A DNA stretch of 64,000 bases, from positions 2,974,001 through 3,038,000 of the forward strand of contig NZ_CP073587.1 in NCBI RefSeq assembly GCF_018223345.1, given 5' to 3'. The DNA is from Shewanella yunxiaonensis (GTDB taxonomy: Bacteria > Pseudomonadota > Gammaproteobacteria > Enterobacterales > Shewanellaceae). Below the pieces are notes generated by a model that saw nothing but the letters and a program-made list of their open reading frames with translations, was not told where the DNA came from and did not search any database. Shown piece after piece: positions 45,722 through 56,558 of the stretch (positions within the stretch are counted from its first letter, which is position 1; each line of letters begins with the position of its first letter). The position numbers and the translations under genes were made by a program.

Positions 45722-47809
45722 TTATTTAGCAGCTTTTTTAGCTTTGGTTTCAGCAATAACTTTTTCTGCAACGTTGGCAGGACATGCAGCGTAGTGTGAG
45801 AACTCCATAGAGAACTGACCACGACCTGAAGTCATTGTACGCAGAGTACCGATATAACCGAACATTTCAGCCAATGGCACGTCAGCCTTAACGCGTACGC
45901 CAGTCAGGCCAGCTTCCTGATCCTTGATCATGCCGCGACGACGGTTCAGGTCACCAATCACATCACCGACGTTAGCGTCTGGAGTGAACACGTCAACCTT
46001 CATGATAGGTTCCAGCAGCTGTGGACCCGCTTTTGGCATAGTCTGACGGAACGCAGCCTTCGCAGCAATTTCAAACGCGATAGCTGATGAGTCAACTGCG
46101 TGGTAAGCACCATCAATCAGTTCAACTTCTACGTCCAGTACAGGGAAGCCTGCTAGAGGGCCTTCTTTCATCATAGATTCGAAACCAGATTCAACAGCTG
46201 GCCAGAATTCACGAGGTACGTTACCGCCCACTACTGAAGACACAAACTTGAAGCCAGTGTTGGCTTCACCTGGTTTGATGCGGTAATCAATCTTACCGTA
46301 CTGACCAGAACCACCAGACTGTTTCTTGTGAGTGTAGCTATCTTCAACGGCTTTAGTGATAGTTTCACGATAAGCCACCTGTGGCGCACCTACGCTCAGT
46401 TCAACACCGTGAGTACGTTTCAGAATGTCGACTTTGATGTCCAGGTGCAATTCACCCATCCCTTTCAGGATGGTGTCGCCAGTTTCCTGGTCAGTTTCCA
46501 CCTGGAATGATGGATCTTCAGCCACCATTTTACCCAGTGCGATACCCAGTTTCTCAGAAGCACCTTTGTCCTTCGGAGTTACCGCGATAGAGATCACTGG
46601 ATCTGGGAAGATCATAGGTTCCAGAGTACATTCGTGCTTAGGATCACACAGAGTATGACCGGTCTGAACGTTCTTCATACCCACGACAGCGATAATGTCA
46701 CCGGCCTGAGCAGAATCGATTTCGCTACGGTCGTTAGCATGCATCATCACCATACGGCCGATACGTTCGGTCTTGCCAGTCGCGCTGTTCAGGATGGTAT
46801 CGCCTTTCTTCATCACACCTGAATAGATACGAACGAAGGTCAAGGCACCGAAACGGTCATCCATGATCTTGAATGCCAAAGCGCGCAGTGGTTCATCCAC
46901 AGAAACAGTAGCAACTTCGCCAGTTTCTTCACCAGTTTCTGGGTCAGTCAGTGGCTGAGGCACAACTTCAGTTGGAGAAGGCAGATAATCAACTACCGCG
47001 TCCAACAACAGCTGCATACCTTTATTCTTGAATGCAGAACCACAGAATGTGGGGAAGAACGACAGATTGATTGTACCTTTACGGATACAACGCTTGATAT
47101 CGTCGATAGAAGGTTCTTCACCTTCCATGTAAGCTTCCATCAGATCATCATCCTGCTCAACGGCAGTTTCGATCATCTGTTCACGGTACTCTTCAACCAG
47201 ATCAACCATGTCAGCAGGCACGTCTGTCACAGTGTAGTTTTCTGGCAGACCTGAATCATCCCATACATAGGCTTTGCGGGTCAGTACGTCTACCACACCA
47301 GTGAATTCGTCTTCACGACCGATAGGCAGAGTCATTACCAATGGAGTAGCCGCCAGTACACGTTTGATCTGACCAACTACACGCAGGAAGTCTGCACCCA
47401 TACGGTCCAGTTTGTTTACGAAGATCAGACGAGCAACTTCTGATTCGTTAGCATAACGCCAGTTGGTTTCGGACTGAGGTTCTACACCGCCGCTACCGCA
47501 GAATACGCCAACACCACCGTCCAATACTTTCAGAGAACGATAAACTTCAACAGTGAAGTCAACGTGCCCAGGAGTGTCGATGATGTTAAAACGGTGGTCT
47601 TTCCAGAAGCAGGTGGTCGCAGCTGACTGAATGGTAATACCACGTTCAGCTTCCTGCTCCATGAAGTCCATGGTTGAAGCGCCATCATGTACTTCACCTA
47701 TTTTATGGATCTTACCAGTGAGTTTCAGGATACGCTCGGTGGTGGTAGTCTTGCCCGCGTCAACGTGAGCGAAAATACCAATGTTTCTGTATTTCGATAA
47801 GTCAGTCAT
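45722..47809 (-). CDS. fusB: Elongation factor G, second copy type
   Basis: 695-residue translational GTPase: P-loop [15 protein letters not shown], switch [33 protein letters not shown], then EF-G domains II-V to the end. It is not in a str operon (no rpsL, rpsG or tuf next to it), which in Shewanella and Vibrio relatives marks the second EF-G. It may act in ribosome recycling or under stress. It is monocistronic; a TATAAT sits about 90 bp upstream, but no well-spaced -35 was found. The Lys/Ala-rich end (AKKAAK) is a minor oddity. Confidence 0.92.
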   Translation of the reverse strand: MTDLSKYRNIGIFAHVDAGKTTTTERILKLTGKIHKIGEVHDGASTMDFMEQEAERGITIQSAATTCFWKDHRFNIIDTPGHVDFTVEVYRSLKVLDGGVGVFCGSGGVEPQSETNWRYANESEVARLIFVNKLDRMGADFLRVVGQIKRVLAATPLVMTLPIGREDEFTGVVDVLTRKAYVWDDSGLPENYTVTDVPADMVDLVEEYREQMIETAVEQDDDLMEAYMEGEEPSIDDIKRCIRKGTINLSFFPTFCGSAFKNKGMQLLLDAVVDYLPSPTEVVPQPLTDPETGEETGEVATVSVDEPLRALAFKIMDDRFGALTFVRIYSGVMKKGDTILNSATGKTERIGRMVMMHANDRSEIDSAQAGDIIAVVGMKNVQTGHTLCDPKHECTLEPMIFPDPVISIAVTPKDKGASEKLGIALGKMVAEDPSFQVETDQETGDTILKGMGELHLDIKVDILKRTHGVELSVGAPQVAYRETITKAVEDSYTHKKQSGGSGQYGKIDYRIKPGEANTGFKFVSSVVGGNVPREFWPAVESGFESMMKEGPLAGFPVLDVEVELIDGAYHAVDSSAIAFEIAAKAAFRQTMPKAGPQLLEPIMKVDVFTPDANVGDVIGDLNRRRGMIKDQEAGLTGVRVKADVPLAEMFGYIGTLRTMTSGRGQFSMEFSHYAACPANVAEKVIAETKAKKAAK

Positions 47810-48189
47810 GATTCAACTTCATTATGAGTTAGTGAATAGGAGACGGAGTATGCCACTTCGTTGCTGCGACAGACGGAACCCCATAAATTAAGGCGCGTAT
47901 TATAACACCGAAATCCCTGTATCCTGCAATGAGGAGTTTCAAATTTCGCCAGCACCTTCAAGAGTAACCCTTTGTTTACACAGATTACTTTAAAAATACA
48001 TTTAATTTCAATTGGTTATATTTAAAATGAAGACACAGAAATACGGATGTCCTTACGGCCAAATCTTATATTCGCGCAAATAATAGAAACTTTTGTGACA
48101 TTTTATGTTAAAAGCGCTGTAATCAGGACTAACAGATGCTCACTAAACAGAATCCTGTCGCATCATCAACACCGAGTTCCATCATCAAT
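47810..48189. other. Intergenic, EF-G2 promoter side
   Basis: About 380 bp. It holds a -10-like TATAAT on the minus strand at 47899-47904 and, at the far end, the carboxylase terminator. I see no supportable gene. Confidence 0.4.
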
Positions 48190-48218
48190 AAAAAAGCCCG
48201 CATCTGCGGGCTTTTTTA
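48190..48218. terminator. Intrinsic terminator of the carboxylase gene
   Basis: AAAAAAGCCCGC-ATCT-GCGGGCTTTTTT, 14 bp past the stop. Confidence 0.88.
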
Positions 48219-48231
48219 AGCAAGTTAAGAT

Positions 48232-51200
48232 TTACTCTTCTACAGGTGACACCACAAACAGCAGATCGCCTTGAGATACCTGCTGCCCGTTACCGTTGAG
48301 AATACGCTCAATGCGATACTTCTTATCTTCCGGATACAGCACAGCACCCTTGCGGTTAAAGCCTGCCAGCGTCATTTGAGAGAACATCTTCATTGCTTCG
48401 GTCAGTGCCAGTGTCTGTTCCACAGTCACAATGTCACCTTCTTTCACAAAGTCTGCTTCACCAGGTGCTGGAGAGGTGTAGAAAATACCGGCACCTTGTG
48501 CCAACACTTTCAGCTCATTAGACTCACCAACACGCAAGGATTCAGTATCAACGCCCTGCGTTTCTGCAGCCGCTTCCATCTCAGCAATCAGCGCCGGAAT
48601 ATCCAGTTCAGCCATCAAGCGGGGCAGATAGTTAGTGTCGTAAACACCATCACGGAAAGTGCGGTCGCTCAAAATGCGTTTCAGTAATGGAATGTTAGTC
48701 GCAATACCTTTAATCACGACACTATCCAGATAGTCCAGCATCTTATTGATAGTATCTTCACGGTCTTCACCATGAATAATGATCTGCGCAATCAGGCTAT
48801 CGTAGTACGGAGAAACTTCCTTACCTTCGGCAGCAATTGAGATCACTTCAACGTTATCACGCTGAGGCATAACGCATTCGGTGATCAGCCCTGGGTTTGG
48901 CACCAACTGCAATACACCATGGCTATCCAGTGCCGCTTTTTCAGCAGTCACACGCACTTCAACAGCGTACCCCAATTCTTTTGGCTGCAGTTTTTCAATT
49001 GAACGCCCAGCGGCAATATCAAATTGCGCACTAACGATATCGATACCAGAGGTCACTTCAGTAACTGGATGCTCTACCTGTAAACGGGTATTCATTTCCA
49101 TGAAATACACTTCGTTCGCGTCCAGGTTGTAGATGTACTCTACGGTACCCGCGCCGGTGTAATCAGTGGCATTACCTAAAGCCTCAGTGTACTTCATCAC
49201 TTTTTGCTTCAGTTCATCAGGCAACATGGTAGAACCAGATTCTTCAATCACCTTCTGGTTGTTGCGCTGAACTGAGCAGTCACGAATACCCAACACTTTG
49301 GTGTTGCCAAACTTATCACGTAGCAACTGCACTTCAATATGACGCAGAGAAGTAACGTATTTTTCCAGATACAGGTCGCCGTTACCGAAAGCTGCTGCTG
49401 CCTCAGTAGACGTTTTCTGGAACAGGCCAATCATGTCCTCTGGACGCCGCACAACCTGAATACCTTTACCACCACCGCCTTGTACCGCTTTCAACAGCAC
49501 AGGGTAACCGATTTCGTTGGCAACGTTCACCGCCTGCTCAGCATTGGTCAGAATACCGTGAGACCCTGGTACTACCGGCACATTTTGTGACTGAGAGGTC
49601 TTAATAGCGTTGGACTTATTACCCATGGTGGTCATGGAGTTAACACTAGGACCAACGAAGTTGACGCCGTTGTTCACACACAACGCCGCAAATTGTGGAC
49701 TTTCTGAGAGGAACCCGATACCCGGGTGCAACGCATCCACTTTCTCGTAATCAGCAACGCGCAACACTGAGTAGGCGTTGAGATATGATTCATCCGAAGT
49801 GTTACCGCCAAGACAAACCAACTTATCGTTTGCAGTCAGCATCTCTGCAGGCACCGCTGTCATATCCGGATCGGAAGCCACCAGCACCACATTGATGTTG
49901 TTGTCATGTGCCTTACGGATCAATTTCACAGCGGTACAACCACGAGCATGGATCAAGACCTTATTGATCGGCTTCATCAGCGCACGTGGATCATCCTGCA
50001 CAATTTCATCGGCAGTGGTTTCATGCGAAGTAGCTACCAATGAAGACAATGCACCAGAAATCACGTCTTCAATGCTTTCTGTTGGCATCGGCATCAAAGG
50101 ATCAATGCTCTGCAGTTGCTCATCCAGCGTATTACTAAATGGATTAAGCACCAGACCATTCATCGCACCCGGCACTTTAGACAAATAGTTTGACAGTGTT
50201 GAAGTCGACGGCAGATAAGCCGGAACCACCATCTGCCCAGCAAACGGCATATTGGTACCAGACATGTAATAGGTCTGTACCAATGGATGAGTCACGAACG
50301 ATGCCTGAGCACCACCGGTACAGTCACCGAAGCCAAACATCAACACCGGCAGTTCGTTATCACGGATGAAACGGGTCAGACGGTCGTTAACCACAGCCAT
50401 CGAGAACAGCGCTGAAGCACCTTCTTTAGTCTGCATACCACCTGAACTGATAAAACAAATCACCGGCATATGGCGTTTGGCACATTCAATCAGCAACGCA
50501 GAGAATTTCTCAGCGCTGGCCATATCAAAAGCCCCGGCCTGGAACGCGGTATTAGATACGGCTACCCCGACCCGGATTTTCTTGCCATTGTGATTGAAAT
50601 TGGCCATGCCGGTAATCAATCCGCAAGGACGAATACCTTTATCCAGCGCATCTTCAATGGAAAGACGGAAACCAGGGAAGTTCAATGAATTGGCAGTCAT
50701 CTTATCGCCATTCAGCTCATCAAACTTGGAGAAGAACTGGTCAATAATATTGCCCCAGGTCATCTTGCCGGCTTTCTTTTCCTCACGCAGCACTTTCTGG
50801 ATCAACAGATCCTGATAGCCCATGGTGAGACGGTTCCAGAAATCTTTGCGGCGACCAATACGTACCGGGTTAATTGCACCAGTGTACTGGGTATTGTCTT
50901 CTTCACTGTCGAAATATTCCGGCAGCAGACGTTCAAAGAAGTACGTCAGGATCACGAACAGACTGTTGTTAAGTTGCGGGAAACCCACACTCTTCCACTG
51001 TTCGGTTTTGGTCAGCAATTCTGCACGGTTGGCCTGAGACATAAAGTACTTCAGCCACTTATAGAATTTGCTCTTATCGTTGGCGGTATCTTGAGTCGAG
51101 ATTGCACGGTCAATCGACTTGTGCAGCAAACCATCGACTGAAGAACGGGACAAACTCTTGTTCATCATCGCTTCTTTTGCGATAGAGGCCAGATTACCAA

Positions 51201-52791
51201 CCACATTATCGTAAAGCGCGTTGAAGATCAGAATGTTGTAACACTGCCAGATAAAGTCTTCACGCAACTCTTCATTGACCACAACATCCAGCAATGTCAG
51301 CTGATTCAATTCTGGCCACGGCGTTTGGGTGACTTCGCCGGGCAGGGTTTCCAAATAATGGATCAAGCCTTTGAAGTTGTTGGCAGCGTTACTCTTCCAA
51401 CGGTGATACAGGCTCCAGCCAATGTTGAACAACAGCGCTTTACGAGCCTTTTTGTAGTTTTCTTTCGGCTCACCCAAAATCAAGCGGGTCAGCATATTAC
51501 GTTCAGTTGCAACTTCGTCGCGCTTGGCAATAAAGTTGTTCCAGAGTTTCGCCAGTTCTTCGTCATAAACCAGCTTGTCAGGATTGGATAACCAAGACTG
51601 GAACACCTTTTCCTGCTCTTTCTGGATACGTGCGCGCAGATCACCTTCCGGAACACTGACCTTAGACAGACGGCCATACTGCTCCATTGAAATGGAGTGG
51701 ATACGGCTGCGAGCAGTCAGGTAACGCAAATAGCGATAGGCACTGCCAAACAAGTTAAGATGCATCGTCGGGCTGCTCGCCAGTGACATATGCACTGCAT
51801 CTTCAAGAGCCTGCAGATTTTTGGAAGGATAAAGAAAACGATTAAGACTGCGCTTGTAATGCTCACGCAGATCTTCAGATTCTTTCACGAAAGCAACCGC
51901 CGCTCGTTCTACCGCTTCAATACCACTGATAATGGCGCGGCGGAGATTGTGCTGGCGTTCATCGCGATCAGATGGTGAGAAATCAATAATACCGTCAATA
52001 CATCCCCCGGTATAAAGCTCTTCCGGAGAAACACCGACTGACTTAGCGCATTCCTGCCATGAAAGGTTGTATTTACGTGCAATACTCTGCAGCCCCTGAG
52101 GCTGAATAGTATTAAAGATACCGTCACGTACCGACAGCAGGATGTTAGCTGCGGCTAGAGGAATCGCACCACCGGAATATCCCGCGCCGATAACGATACC
52201 GACTGTTGGCACGTCCACGTTAGCGCTTTCAGCGATGGCACGAGAGATGGAATGCGCTTGGTTGTGACTGTTAGCGACTTCACCGGCATCGGCCCCTGGG
52301 GTATCGATAAAGTAAACGATTGGCAATGACAGTTCGGCAAAGTGGCGAATTGCTTCACAACACATTAAATGGTGCTCAGGCATCCAGGCACCATTAGAGG
52401 TCGTGCGTTCTTGAGCAATAAATCCGACACGACGGTTACGACCACCGAAGTTCAATTCAACTTCAGCAGAATAAAAAGGGCCGTTGTGTTTTTCGACGAT
52501 CATCTTGCCTTTCAGATCGGCGATAATGCGTTTGGCTCCAGGACGATTTTTGTCCAAGGTTGGTTGGATGACTTTGGCAACATAGCCGTCCACATCCAAC
52601 AGCGCCAACGATTTAAGATTGCTTTGGATGTCTTCGTCATCCAACAGTCCGTTGATTTCATCAGACAGACTTTTTTTACTATGCTCGGGAAATAGAGAGA
52701 AGTCCTTGGCCAGGTGTTCTGCATGAAGAAACAATGGATCTGGCGTTAGAGCTTGAGTCGAGTTTTCGGGCTGCTTATTGGTGGTCATCAA
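48232..52791 (-). CDS. Fused acyl-CoA carboxylase (carboxyltransferase, biotin carboxylase, BCCP)
   Basis: 1519 residues joining all acetyl-CoA carboxylase-type activities. The N-terminal part (about 75-320) is an AccA-like crotonase fold (YFIDTPGADAGEVAN, IGAGYSGGAIPL). A middle region of about 300 residues is unassigned. Then comes an AccD-like half (about 720-900; SSGGMQTKEGASALFSM). The biotin carboxylase ATP-grasp follows (VLLKAVQGGGGKGIQVV, VEYIYNLDANEVYFMEMNTRLQVEHPVTE). The C-terminal carrier domain holds EAMKM with the biotinylated Lys near 1468. Order and size differ from AccABCD, so the acyl-CoA substrate is uncertain. It is divergent from a LysR gene that may control it. Confidence 0.92.
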   Translation of the reverse strand: MMTTNKQPENSTQALTPDPLFLHAEHLAKDFSLFPEHSKKSLSDEINGLLDDEDIQSNLKSLALLDVDGYVAKVIQPTLDKNRPGAKRIIADLKGKMIVEKHNGPFYSAEVELNFGGRNRRVGFIAQERTTSNGAWMPEHHLMCCEAIRHFAELSLPIVYFIDTPGADAGEVANSHNQAHSISRAIAESANVDVPTVGIVIGAGYSGGAIPLAAANILLSVRDGIFNTIQPQGLQSIARKYNLSWQECAKSVGVSPEELYTGGCIDGIIDFSPSDRDERQHNLRRAIISGIEAVERAAVAFVKESEDLREHYKRSLNRFLYPSKNLQALEDAVHMSLASSPTMHLNLFGSAYRYLRYLTARSRIHSISMEQYGRLSKVSVPEGDLRARIQKEQEKVFQSWLSNPDKLVYDEELAKLWNNFIAKRDEVATERNMLTRLILGEPKENYKKARKALLFNIGWSLYHRWKSNAANNFKGLIHYLETLPGEVTQTPWPELNQLTLLDVVVNEELREDFIWQCYNILIFNALYDNVVGNLASIAKEAMMNKSLSRSSVDGLLHKSIDRAISTQDTANDKSKFYKWLKYFMSQANRAELLTKTEQWKSVGFPQLNNSLFVILTYFFERLLPEYFDSEEDNTQYTGAINPVRIGRRKDFWNRLTMGYQDLLIQKVLREEKKAGKMTWGNIIDQFFSKFDELNGDKMTANSLNFPGFRLSIEDALDKGIRPCGLITGMANFNHNGKKIRVGVAVSNTAFQAGAFDMASAEKFSALLIECAKRHMPVICFISSGGMQTKEGASALFSMAVVNDRLTRFIRDNELPVLMFGFGDCTGGAQASFVTHPLVQTYYMSGTNMPFAGQMVVPAYLPSTSTLSNYLSKVPGAMNGLVLNPFSNTLDEQLQSIDPLMPMPTESIEDVISGALSSLVATSHETTADEIVQDDPRALMKPINKVLIHARGCTAVKLIRKAHDNNINVVLVASDPDMTAVPAEMLTANDKLVCLGGNTSDESYLNAYSVLRVADYEKVDALHPGIGFLSESPQFAALCVNNGVNFVGPSVNSMTTMGNKSNAIKTSQSQNVPVVPGSHGILTNAEQAVNVANEIGYPVLLKAVQGGGGKGIQVVRRPEDMIGLFQKTSTEAAAAFGNGDLYLEKYVTSLRHIEVQLLRDKFGNTKVLGIRDCSVQRNNQKVIEESGSTMLPDELKQKVMKYTEALGNATDYTGAGTVEYIYNLDANEVYFMEMNTRLQVEHPVTEVTSGIDIVSAQFDIAAGRSIEKLQPKELGYAVEVRVTAEKAALDSHGVLQLVPNPGLITECVMPQRDNVEVISIAAEGKEVSPYYDSLIAQIIIHGEDREDTINKMLDYLDSVVIKGIATNIPLLKRILSDRTFRDGVYDTNYLPRLMAELDIPALIAEMEAAAETQGVDTESLRVGESNELKVLAQGAGIFYTSPAPGEADFVKEGDIVTVEQTLALTEAMKMFSQMTLAGFNRKGAVLYPEDKKYRIERILNGNGQQVSQGDLLFVVSPVEE

Positions 52792-52913
52792 AAAGATCCT
52801 CTGCTAAGCCTCTAAATTATACGTACAGCCAATAAATATAACTTTGTTATCTACTTCATTGCCATTAAACTGCCTTAGACGCTTTGTTCCATTTTTGAGA
52901 CAGTCGGAAAAAT

Positions 52914-53825
52914 ATGACAGATTTGAATGGGATGCTACTATTTGCTGCAGTGGTCAGAGCAGAAGGATTCTCTCAAGCAGCAAGAGATACTGGCCTGCCT
53001 AAATCCACTATTAGCCGTAAAATTGCCCAGCTGGAACAAGAGCTTGGCGTACGACTACTGCAGCGTAATACCCGTTCTATCAGTCTAACGCAGGTTGGCG
53101 CATTATTTTACCAACATTGTCAGACGATTTGTAACGAAGTAGAAGCTGCCCAAGCCACGGTTGAAAACACCCATAACGATGTTTCTGGTCTGTTACGGAT
53201 TGCGATTCCGGTTTCTTTTAGCCAGGAAGTGATTGCGAACCTGTGTAGTGGCTTTATGCGGCTTTACCCTGCAGTGGAACTGGATGTGCAATTTACTGAT
53301 GCCGATGTTGGACTGGTGGGTGAAGGCTACGATATCGCGATTAAATATGGACCGTTGCAATCATCCGATTTAGTGGCAAGGCTGCTGTTTGAGCGCCAAC
53401 CTATTTTGGTCGCAAGCCCGGGTTACCTGAAAGCACATGGCACACCTGCAACACCGAAAGATCTGGCACAACACGATGGCATTTTAATGGGAACCTTGCG
53501 TTCTGCCCCTATCTGGCCATTAGGCAAAGGGAGTCGTAAATCCATGGCCAGCTTTCGGCGTAAAGCGCGGGTTAACAGCGCCACCATGGTAAAGCAACTA
53601 GCGCTTGATGACTTCGGTATCGCCATGGTGTCTCATGCGGTGTGTAAGAATGAGTTAGCGCGTGGAGCTCTTGTTCCAATCCTGCAGGAGTGGCCCATTG
53701 AACCTTTTAAGGTCTATGGTGTGTACTCCAGTCGCCGTCAGCTGGCGACTAACATCAGCGTGTTTCTGGATTTCTTTACCAAACGGTTTAACAGTCAAGA
53801 GTCACTACAATCGTTAATGATGTAA
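52914..53825 (+). CDS. LysR-family transcriptional regulator
   Basis: 303 residues with an N-terminal winged HTH (FSQAARDTGLPKSTISRKIAQLEQELGVRLLQR) and a LysR ligand domain. The sequence is of the LrhA/CrgA-like branch (LNGMLLFAAVVRAEGFSQAA). It is transcribed away from the fused carboxylase gene with about 120 bp between starts, which suggests control of that gene; the ligand is unknown. Confidence 0.9.
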   Translation: MTDLNGMLLFAAVVRAEGFSQAARDTGLPKSTISRKIAQLEQELGVRLLQRNTRSISLTQVGALFYQHCQTICNEVEAAQATVENTHNDVSGLLRIAIPVSFSQEVIANLCSGFMRLYPAVELDVQFTDADVGLVGEGYDIAIKYGPLQSSDLVARLLFERQPILVASPGYLKAHGTPATPKDLAQHDGILMGTLRSAPIWPLGKGSRKSMASFRRKARVNSATMVKQLALDDFGIAMVSHAVCKNELARGALVPILQEWPIEPFKVYGVYSSRRQLATNISVFLDFFTKRFNSQESLQSLMM

Positions 53826-53942
53826 CTCATTATTCAAATTGGAAAATTCCGATGTTTTGTTGGCGCAGCCCCCTGACTGGTGCATACTTAACCGCAATGA
53901 TTGGATCACTGACTTATAACAATATCGTTCAAAGGAAATGCC

Positions 53943-55091
53943 ATGTTGAAGCCCAGCCACATCGCCGGTCTGCTCACCGCGTTATTGTTGTCCTTACCAG
54001 CGGTAGCCGGTGTTGAAGAGGACCGAATCCCTAAAGCCGAACAAGCCATGCCAGAGGTCGTGAGCCGTTATCATGCTTTCGTGAATGACCTGGCAGATAA
54101 GTATCATCAGCAAAAAGATGAACTGAAAGTCACGCAGATGGTTGCGCATCAAGGACAACGTCTATGGCAACAAGCGGTGAGAGATGTCACTGCTGGACAT
54201 TATGATGATCGCTCCTTGTACTGGAGCAGACTGAAGATGCGTTCGTTACTCACCAAAGATCGTCCCGCCTTCAACATTGCTGGTTGGCAGAAAGATATTT
54301 TGGTAAAGGCGGTCGAAAAATCCTCTCGAGGATTCAGTGACATCAACTTTGCCGATGACGTTCAGATAAAAATCCTGTTGACCGGATTTGACCCCTTTTT
54401 CCTTGACCGCCATATTGAACAAAGCAATCCATCAGGTATGGTTGCATTAGCACTGGATGGTTATCGGTTTAAGGTGAATGGCAAACAAGTACAGGTAGAA
54501 ACTGTCATGATCCCGGTACGTTTTGCTGATTTTGATGAAGGTATCATCGAATCTTTGCTGACGCCGGTATATCGCGACCATCAAGTCGATATGGTGGTGA
54601 CCGTCAGCATGGGCCGCAGCGATTTTGATATTGAACGATTCCCCGGCCGTAATCGCTCGGCCAAAGCACCAGACAACCGCAACGTAATGACCGGTGCCGA
54701 TAAAGAACATCCGCTGGCACCTAAATTAGACGGTAAAACCTTAAACGGGCCAGATTTTGTGGAGTTTTCCTTACCTGTCACCGCGATTCAATCGGTTAGC
54801 GGCGACTGGAAAATCAATGACAATCGCACTGTAACTACTCTGCAACGCGGCACGTTTGAAGCTGGCAGTCTGGCAGAATTGCAGAACAGCACTGCGGTTG
54901 AAGGTTCAGGCGGTGGCTATCTTTCTAACGAAATTTCCTACCGTGCAATTCTGCTTCGAGATCAGTTAGGTAGCAATATTCCGACCGGACATATTCACAC
55001 ACCGCGCGTTGCTGGCTATGATGCCGCAACTGAACAAAAAATTGTTGCGCAGTTTAAAGCAATGCTGGAAGCTGCCGCAGCAACACTGTAA
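53943..55091 (+). CDS. Secreted C15 (pyroglutamyl peptidase)-like protein, catalytic Cys replaced
   Basis: 382 residues: a signal peptide (MLKPSHIAGLLTALLLSLPAVAG), about 110 residues of unassigned helical sequence, then a C15-like fold with ILLTGFDPF, QSNPSG, MIPVRF, and the C-terminal block GGYLSNEISYRAILLRDQLG...TGHIHTP. The region equivalent to the family's catalytic Cys (usually YLCN) reads YLSN, Ser near 328; His near 350/352 is kept. It is therefore either a Ser variant or an inactive relative. Export is also unusual for this family, whose known members are cytosolic. Confidence 0.8.
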   Translation: MLKPSHIAGLLTALLLSLPAVAGVEEDRIPKAEQAMPEVVSRYHAFVNDLADKYHQQKDELKVTQMVAHQGQRLWQQAVRDVTAGHYDDRSLYWSRLKMRSLLTKDRPAFNIAGWQKDILVKAVEKSSRGFSDINFADDVQIKILLTGFDPFFLDRHIEQSNPSGMVALALDGYRFKVNGKQVQVETVMIPVRFADFDEGIIESLLTPVYRDHQVDMVVTVSMGRSDFDIERFPGRNRSAKAPDNRNVMTGADKEHPLAPKLDGKTLNGPDFVEFSLPVTAIQSVSGDWKINDNRTVTTLQRGTFEAGSLAELQNSTAVEGSGGGYLSNEISYRAILLRDQLGSNIPTGHIHTPRVAGYDAATEQKIVAQFKAMLEAAAATL

Positions 55092-55145
55092 TTGATCTGC
55101 GGGGCTAAGGCCCCGCTATATCCTGATAACTTTTACACGCGGAAT

Positions 55146-55688
55146 ATGTGGCATTCTTTTTTTAATCACGCAACACCCAAGGTGTCATCACCCACCGTTT
55201 CCACCTTAACATCGCTTGAACAACAACTGCTACAAACGGTTGAAGCCCGTTACCAACAAGCAGAACAGCAGCTCAAACAGCATTTCCCACGCCCAGAAAT
55301 TACCTTTAAATTGCGAGGGAAAGCGGCGGGAACGGCCCATCTGCAACTGAATAAATTGCGCTTTAACCCGGTATTACTTAAGGAAAATGCTGACGCTTTC
55401 CTGAGCGAAGTGGTACCCCATGAAATCTGCCATCTGCTGTGTCACCAACTGTATGGACGAGTTCGTCCCCATGGCAAAGAATGGCGGCAACTGATGCAAA
55501 CCCTCTATCAACTACCAGGTAATGCTACCCACAGTTTTGATACTCGTTCGGTCACATCTAAAGGGAAGGCTTACCGTTGTGCTTGCGGAGAAGTTGAACT
55601 CAGCATTCGCCGCCACAATAAAGTGCTGCGGGGTCAGGTGCAATACTGTTGTCGCAGTTGCGGTCAATGGTTACAACCCACCGAATGA
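55146..55688 (+). CDS. sprT: SprT-family zinc metalloprotein
   Basis: About 180 residues. The SprT domain has the metal motif VVPHEICHLLCHQ (HExxH) with a later His, HGKEWR. A C-terminal zinc ribbon (CACGEVELSIRRH...CRSCGQWL) completes the family layout. Probable zinc-dependent protease; SprT in E. coli is of unclear function. The next upstream stop is at the preceding gene's end, and several starts are possible; I chose the ATG at 55146 because the upstream residues lack family character. Confidence 0.85.
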   Translation: MWHSFFNHATPKVSSPTVSTLTSLEQQLLQTVEARYQQAEQQLKQHFPRPEITFKLRGKAAGTAHLQLNKLRFNPVLLKENADAFLSEVVPHEICHLLCHQLYGRVRPHGKEWRQLMQTLYQLPGNATHSFDTRSVTSKGKAYRCACGEVELSIRRHNKVLRGQVQYCCRSCGQWLQPTE

Positions 55689-55799
55689 CACGGCAGTATT
55701 TGATAATAAAACAAGCTTCTTTTAGTATCAGCGGCACTATTACAAGCCAGTGGCTGCGACGAGTACCCCTGGCATAAGTTGTATTTTCAGGGGAACAAA

Positions 55800-56540
55800 T
55801 TGAGTTCTTTACGCCTCAGGCAACTGATGGCGTCGGTGTTGCTATTGCTTTGGTGGCAACCAGCACTGGCGCAACGCGCAGAAAATTTTCGCGAAGCCAA
55901 ACAGCAGGCAACCAAACTTTATCAAGGCCTCGCCGTCAACAATACTTTTTACTGTGGATGTCGTATCGACAGCAGCCAGAAGCGCTGGCAACCGGACTGG
56001 CACTCCTGTGGTTTTCAACCACGCAAACAACCGGCTCGAGCGTCTCGCATTGAATGGGAGCATATTGTTCCGGCATGGGAATTTGGTCACCAGTTGCAAT
56101 GCTGGCAACAGGGGGGTCGCAAATACTGCGAAAACACCAGCCAACGCTTTAACCTGATGGAGTCCGATCTGCACAATCTGGTACCGGCGATTGGCGAAGT
56201 CAACGGCGATCGCTCTAATTACCGTTTCAGTCAGTGGAATGCACAAGCAGGCCAATATGGTCAGTGCGGGATGGTGGTCGATTTTAAAGGCAAGAAGGTC
56301 CAGCCGCCTGAACGTGCCCGCGGCGCTATTGCCCGAGCCTATCTGTATATGCACGACACCTATCAGTTACCGTTAGCATCGGCGCAACAAAAGCTGTTTA
56401 ACGTGTGGAATCGCAGTTACCCGGTGAGTAACAATGAATGCCAGCGTGATGAAGCCATTGCAAAAGTTCAGGGAAATCACAACATCTATGTCCAATCAGT
56501 CTGTTTACGCCGAGGAAATTCCGGCAAAATAGCCCAGTAA
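55800..56540 (+). CDS. endA: Periplasmic/extracellular endonuclease I
   Basis: About 246 residues. A signal peptide ([20 protein letters not shown]) precedes the EndA/Vvn-type nuclease domain: catalytic [11 protein letters not shown] with the general-base His, the metal ligand Asn in [10 protein letters not shown], and conserved Cys pairs. It cleaves double-stranded DNA in the periplasm or medium. AGGGGA lies 9 bp before TTG at 55800, which I take as the start. Confidence 0.92.
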   Translation: MSSLRLRQLMASVLLLLWWQPALAQRAENFREAKQQATKLYQGLAVNNTFYCGCRIDSSQKRWQPDWHSCGFQPRKQPARASRIEWEHIVPAWEFGHQLQCWQQGGRKYCENTSQRFNLMESDLHNLVPAIGEVNGDRSNYRFSQWNAQAGQYGQCGMVVDFKGKKVQPPERARGAIARAYLYMHDTYQLPLASAQQKLFNVWNRSYPVSNNECQRDEAIAKVQGNHNIYVQSVCLRRGNSGKIAQ

Positions 56541-56558
56541 CCCCAGCAGGAAATCGTT

